The translations under genes and the position numbers were made by a program. A DNA stretch of 19,066 bases from Muribaculaceae bacterium. GTDB taxonomy: Bacteria; Bacteroidota; Bacteroidia; Bacteroidales; Muribaculaceae. The stretch lies in NCBI GenBank assembly GCA_021443235.1, contig JABUUJ010000006.1:36124-55189 (forward strand). Reading direction: 5' to 3'. Below, piece after piece: positions 15,185 through 19,066 of the stretch. How positions within the stretch are numbered: position 1 is the first letter of the stretch; the number at the start of each line of letters is the position of its first letter. Under the pieces are notes generated by a model that did not search any database, was not told where the DNA came from, and was given only the letters and a program-made list of their open reading frames with translations.

Positions 15185-17987
15185 AATGCGCATCGAGCCA
15201 GTTGCTGGCGGCGGCATGTGAGGCCTCGAGGCCGACGCGGCCGGTGTAGGCACGCTCCATTTCCTCGACGACGATGGCCTGGACGCGAGGCAGCTCGGCG
15301 GGCAGCACGTCAAAGTTGAGTTCGTCGTGCACTTGCAGTATCATTTGCGATTTGAGATGTTCGGTCAGGAAGCGTCGGTCGATGGCGATCATGGCGCGCT
15401 TGATAATGTCGGCGGCGGTGCCTTGAATGGGTGCGTTAACGGCGTTGCGCTCGCTGAAGCTGCGCACCACGGCGTTGCGCGAGTTGATGTCGGGCAGCAT
15501 GCGGCGTCGGCCGTCGAGGGTGGTGACGAAGCCCTTTTGGCGAGCGAGTGCGATGTTGTTGTCGATATACTCGCGCACCTTTGGGAAGGTGGCAAAGTAT
15601 CCGTCGATAAGCTCTTTAGACTCCTGCCGGGAGATGCCCAGGCGCTCGCTCAGCCCGAAAGCCGAGATGCCGTATAGGATGCCGAAGTTGGCGGTCTTGG
15701 CGCGTCGTCGCTGGTCGGGCGTGACCTCATCGAGCGCTATGTGATAGATGCGCGCGGCGGTGATGGCGTGTATGTCGTGGCCGTGGGCAAAGGCGTCGAG
15801 CATGGTGGGGTCACCGCTCATGTCGGCTACGAGACGCAGCTCAATTTGCGAGTAGTCGGCGCTGAAAAACACATTTCCGTCGGCAGCGATAAAGGCGCGT
15901 CTAATCTCGCGTCCCTCGTCGTTGCGCACAGGAATGTTTTGCATGTTGGGGTTGGTCGACGACAGTCGTCCGGTCGCTGTAACCGTTTGGTTAAAAGTGG
16001 TGTGGATGCGTCCGGTGCGTGGGTTGATGAGCTTGGGCAGTGCATCGACATAGGTCGAGAGCAGCTTGCGTATGCCGCGCAGTTCCAGTATTTTGCCCAC
16101 CAGCTCGTGGCGGTCGCGCAGCTTCATCAGCACCTCCTCGGTGGTGCTGTATTGTCCGCTCTTGGTGCGTTTTGCCTTCGGGTCGAGGGCGAGGTTCTCG
16201 GGGGCAAAGAGTATCTCGCCCACTTGTGCGGGCGATGCGGTGTTGAATGTCTTTCCTGCGAGCCTGTGGCACTCGAGGTCAAGGTCGTTCATGCGCGCTG
16301 TGAGCGTCACCGAGTAGTGGGCGAGCGCGTTCACGTCGATGCGAGCTCCGGCAATCTCCATGCGCGCGAGCACAGGCACGAGCGGCATCTCGATGTCGTG
16401 GAGCAGCGCAGTCATGCCCTCTTGGTTGATGTGCTCGTTGAGCATCGGTTGCAGTGTCATGTTGATTGCCGCCCACTCGCAAGCCACCGCGGCCACGGCG
16501 TCGGGCCGGGCCTGTGTCCACGATGTTTTCTTCTTGCCTTTTCCGCCCAGGAAGCCGTCGGGCGTAATAGTGTCGTGTTTAAGCATTTCCTGCGCTAATG
16601 CCACTGTGGTGTGGCTGCGCTCGGGCTGCAGCAGGTAGTGAGCCACGGCGGTGTCGTAGTGGGGTGCGCGCCACTGCACGCCGGCGCAGTGCAGCATCAC
16701 CATGTCGCGCTTCACGTCGTTGCTCACGATGCAGGTGTCGCCACTAAACAGTGGTGCCACGGCCTGCAGCATGAAGCCCATGCCGTCGCAGGGGAAATAG
16801 AGGGCGTCGCCCTGGTCGGGACACACGGCCACGCCCACAATCATGGCGCGCATTGCCTCGTCGCCGTCGGCCACGATGTGCACTGCCACCTGCTTGTGGT
16901 TGAGCAGAGTGCGCACAACGGCTTCGGCCTCGTAGCTATCGGCCACCACCTTGTGGTCGCGCTTGTTAAAGTGCGTTTCGTGGGCAATCGTTGGCTGCTG
17001 TGGAGCTTGTTGTGGTGCTTGTTGTGGAGCGAACAGGTCGAGCTGGCCGCTGGCGTCAACGGCAAACAAAGAGGGTTCTTGCGCGGGCGCGGGCGCGCAA
17101 GCAGTGGTGTCGAGGCCCACATTTGCCTCGCCTTGGTCGATGAGACGCGTTTTGAGCGTGCGAAATTCCAGTTCGCCGAACACGCTCGCCAGTGCCTGCA
17201 TGTCGGCGGGCTCGCGCTTGAGAGCATCCTCGTCCCATTGCACAGGCACGTCGGTGACGATGGTTGCGAGCCACTTAGAGAGCTTGATTTTCTCGATGTT
17301 TTCCTCCACGTTTCTCTTGTTGGCGCCTTTGAGCTCGCTGGTGTGCTCAAAGAGGTTCTCGACGCTGCCATAGGCTGCGATAAGTTCCTTCGAACGCTTC
17401 TCACCCACGCCAGGGCAGCCGGGTATGTTGTCCGAGCTGTCGCCCATAAGCGCAAGCAGGTCAATGACTTGCTGGGGCGTCTCGATGCCGTGCTTGGCTT
17501 TCACTTCCTCTATGCCCAGTGTCACGCCCTTGCCGGGGTTATACACCTTGATGTGCTCGGTGACGAGTTGGTCAAAGTCTTTGTCGCCGGTCACCATATA
17601 GGTCTCAAAGCCATGCTCCTGGGCGCGGTTGGCCATGGTGCCTATCACGTCGTCGGCCTCATATCCCGGGATCACGATTACGGGAATGCGGTAGGCCTCG
17701 AGGATGCGCTTGATGTAGGGCACGGCGACGAGGATGGCCTCGGGCGTGGCGCTGCGGTTGGCCTTATACTCGGGATAGGCCTCGTGCCTGAAGGTTTTCC
17801 CGCCGGGGTCGAAGCACACCGCCAAGTGGGTGGGCTGGTGCTTCTTGAGCAGGTCTTGGAGGATGTTGACAAAGCCGAAAATCGCCGAGGTGTCGATGCC
17901 CGAGCTGGTGACGCGCGGATTGCGCATCATGGCATAGAACGCTCTGAAAATCATCGCATAAGCGTCGATAAGGAGTAACTTTTTCAT
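15183..17987 (-). CDS. polA: DNA polymerase I
   Basis: 934-residue family A polymerase for Okazaki fragment maturation and repair. The 5'-3' exonuclease (about 1-290) shows LLIDAYAMIFRAFYAM with D8, YKANR, GYEADDVIG, TGDKDFDQL and GDSSDNIPG. A Gln/Ala/Pro-rich linker follows near 320-335. The middle 3'-5' exonuclease-like domain (about 345-510) seems degenerate: the ExoI D-x-E is H370-I-V372, and the ExoIII Y..D positions are not recognisable. ExoII N423 and D428 remain. The polymerase domain is intact: motif A DYSQIELR (D711), motif B RRAKTANFGILYG (K764) and motif C QVHDE (D888). It starts 18 bp after the kinase stop, so it is probably in an operon with it. Loss of proofreading is inferred by eye from motifs. 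Confidence 0.98.
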   Translation of the reverse strand: MKKLLLIDAYAMIFRAFYAMMRNPRVTSSGIDTSAIFGFVNILQDLLKKHQPTHLAVCFDPGGKTFRHEAYPEYKANRSATPEAILVAVPYIKRILEAYRIPVIVIPGYEADDVIGTMANRAQEHGFETYMVTGDKDFDQLVTEHIKVYNPGKGVTLGIEEVKAKHGIETPQQVIDLLALMGDSSDNIPGCPGVGEKRSKELIAAYGSVENLFEHTSELKGANKRNVEENIEKIKLSKWLATIVTDVPVQWDEDALKREPADMQALASVFGELEFRTLKTRLIDQGEANVGLDTTACAPAPAQEPSLFAVDASGQLDLFAPQQAPQQAPQQPTIAHETHFNKRDHKVVADSYEAEAVVRTLLNHKQVAVHIVADGDEAMRAMIVGVAVCPDQGDALYFPCDGMGFMLQAVAPLFSGDTCIVSNDVKRDMVMLHCAGVQWRAPHYDTAVAHYLLQPERSHTTVALAQEMLKHDTITPDGFLGGKGKKKTSWTQARPDAVAAVACEWAAINMTLQPMLNEHINQEGMTALLHDIEMPLVPVLARMEIAGARIDVNALAHYSVTLTARMNDLDLECHRLAGKTFNTASPAQVGEILFAPENLALDPKAKRTKSGQYSTTEEVLMKLRDRHELVGKILELRGIRKLLSTYVDALPKLINPRTGRIHTTFNQTVTATGRLSSTNPNMQNIPVRNDEGREIRRAFIAADGNVFFSADYSQIELRLVADMSGDPTMLDAFAHGHDIHAITAARIYHIALDEVTPDQRRRAKTANFGILYGISAFGLSERLGISRQESKELIDGYFATFPKVREYIDNNIALARQKGFVTTLDGRRRMLPDINSRNAVVRSFSERNAVNAPIQGTAADIIKRAMIAIDRRFLTEHLKSQMILQVHDELNFDVLPAELPRVQAIVVEEMERAYTGRVGLEASHAAASNWLDAH

Positions 17988-18005
17988 CGTGTGTGTGGGT
18001 TGTCG

Positions 18006-19066
18006 TTAATACACAAAGCTGCTGCCGCCCAGGAACTCGCGCAGCAGGCTGGTGCTGGGGATGTCTTTCTCGTCGAGGGGCTCAAAGTAGCTGAGGAACT
18101 TGAGCAGGCGGTGCGCCTCGGCATACTCGGGCGCGTTGACGGGCACTTGCCGCAGCACGGGCTCGGCATAGCGCTTCATCACGGCGAGCTCAAAGATGAG
18201 CGATGAGTTGAACGTGGCGTCGGCATTTTCCTGATAGGGGTAAATCCACTTCTCCTCGCCACGGCGCACGCTCGCCCAGCGCGCGATGGTGCTCAGGGCG
18301 TCGCAGCCGCGATATTTGTTGTCGCGCACGATGCGTCGCAGCAAGCGGTTGTCGCTGTTCGGTATCCAGTTGTGGTCGTCGATGTTGAGGGTGGTGAGGG
18401 CGCTCACATAGAGGCGGAACTTCTGCTCCTCGGGGATGAGCTTGGTGAGCTCGGGGTTGAGGCCGTGTATTCCCTCGATGAGCAGGATGTTGTTGGGCTC
18501 GAGCTTGAGGGTGTTGCCGCGATACTCGCGTTTTCCGGTCTCGAAGTTGTAGGTGGGCAGTGCCACTTCTTTGCCGGCGAGCAGGAGTGTGAGGTCTTTG
18601 TTAAACTGCTCGAGGTCGAGGGCATAGAGCGACTCATAGTCATATTCGCCCGCCTCGTCGAGCGGTGTCATGTCGCGGTTCACAAAGTAGTTGTCGAGCT
18701 CTATCACCTTGGGCACTATGTATTTGGTGATGAGTTGGATGGCAAGTCGCTTGCTCGACGTGGTCTTGCCCGACGACGACGGCCCGGCGATGAGCACCAC
18801 GCGGGCGCCGCCAGCCTTGTAGCGTGTGGCGATGTCGTGGGCAAAGCCGGCAAACATCTGGTTGTGCAGTGCCTCGGCGACGTTGATCAGCAGCTTGGCT
18901 TCACCGCTTTTGATGGCCTGGTTGAGGATGCCCACGTCGTCGATGGTGGTGATGTCGTTGAAGCGGATGTGGTCGGCAAAGGCCTTGAGCATCTTGGGCT
19001 GCGGCACCATCGTGGCGGGCTTCATCTCGGGTGTGGGCGGCAACAGCAGCATTCCGCCCTCGTAGG
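18006..19066 (-). CDS. Uridine kinase-like nucleoside kinase, C-terminal part (5' end cut by window edge)
   Basis: Cytoplasmic P-loop kinase of the phosphoribulokinase/uridine kinase fold, which phosphorylates a nucleoside (probably uridine or cytidine) from ATP. At least 352 residues are visible and the frame remains open at the window edge, reading YEGGM before the first in-window ATG. In Bacteroidota this family is usually about 550 residues, with an N-terminal TGS/threonyl-tRNA-synthetase-like region that would lie outside (recalled). The Walker A motif is GPSSSGKTT. Next come IELDNYFVNRD and YDYESLYALDL, LLIEGIHGLNP (Walker B-like), and an Arg-rich lid RLLRRIVRDNKYRG. The C-terminus SFVY lies 18 bp before polA. 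The true start cannot be set. Exact substrate is not readable. Confidence 0.88.
   Translation of the reverse strand, partial: YEGGMLLLPPTPEMKPATMVPQPKMLKAFADHIRFNDITTIDDVGILNQAIKSGEAKLLINVAEALHNQMFAGFAHDIATRYKAGGARVVLIAGPSSSGKTTSSKRLAIQLITKYIVPKVIELDNYFVNRDMTPLDEAGEYDYESLYALDLEQFNKDLTLLLAGKEVALPTYNFETGKREYRGNTLKLEPNNILLIEGIHGLNPELTKLIPEEQKFRLYVSALTTLNIDDHNWIPNSDNRLLRRIVRDNKYRGCDALSTIARWASVRRGEEKWIYPYQENADATFNSSLIFELAVMKRYAEPVLRQVPVNAPEYAEAHRLLKFLSYFEPLDEKDIPSTSLLREFLGGSSFVY

Noticed and set aside
16611..17978. 455-codon plus-strand open frame opposite polA
   Set aside because: Antisense shadow of an unmistakable DNA polymerase I; no motif of its own.

Overview
The window looks like chromosome of a Bacteroidota gut-type commensal, order Bacteroidales. 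A member of Muribaculaceae or Prevotellaceae is my guess, not something shown. The evidence is a SusC/SusD pair, a hybrid two-component system (HTCS), surface-type lipoproteins without Shine-Dalgarno sites, TAnnTTTG-type promoter boxes, and GC-rich genes separated by AT-rich, repeat-laden gaps.

Positions 1-13506 hold a polysaccharide utilization locus (PUL) that reads as a beta-glucan system (laminarin or mixed-linkage beta-1,3/1,4-glucan). On the minus strand, in transcription order, are a GH16 endo-beta-glucanase lipoprotein (8632-7796), a SusC-like TonB-dependent transporter (7513-4352), a SusD-like lipoprotein (4327-2654), a second surface glycan-binding lipoprotein (2622-1390) and a GH3 beta-glucosidase (from 1354, cut by the window edge). 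Divergently, on the plus strand, lies the HTCS sensor/regulator (9592-13506). The inferred pathway is surface cleavage by GH16, capture by SusD and the second binding protein, import by SusC, trimming to glucose by GH3 in the periplasm, and sensing of imported oligosaccharides by the HTCS.

The 960-bp divergent gap (8633-9591) is the most structured noncoding part. It has a canonical GH16 promoter with a perfect 11-bp direct repeat 21 bp apart just upstream (a good HTCS operator candidate), an HTCS promoter, two C-run/G-run palindromes, an imperfect AT-rich palindrome, two copies of a 10-bp tandem repeat joined to a small hairpin, and a probable decayed small gene between those copies. The GH16-susC gap (7514-7795) contains a perfect 12-bp hairpin and a long G tract.

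The HTCS ends inside a heptamer array and is followed by a strong intrinsic terminator. The minus-strand genes beyond it, in transcription order, are a nucleoside/uridine kinase-like protein (cut by the right edge), DNA polymerase I, a SemiSWEET sugar transporter and an integral-membrane acyltransferase. They are closely spaced, with an 18-bp gap, then 51 bp, then a 4-bp ATGA overlap. The polymerase appears to have lost key 3'-5' exonuclease residues. I see no tRNA, rRNA, CRISPR array, insertion sequence or prophage. No wholly new system is evident; the most novel-looking items are the operator candidate, the repeat families and the degenerate proofreading domain.
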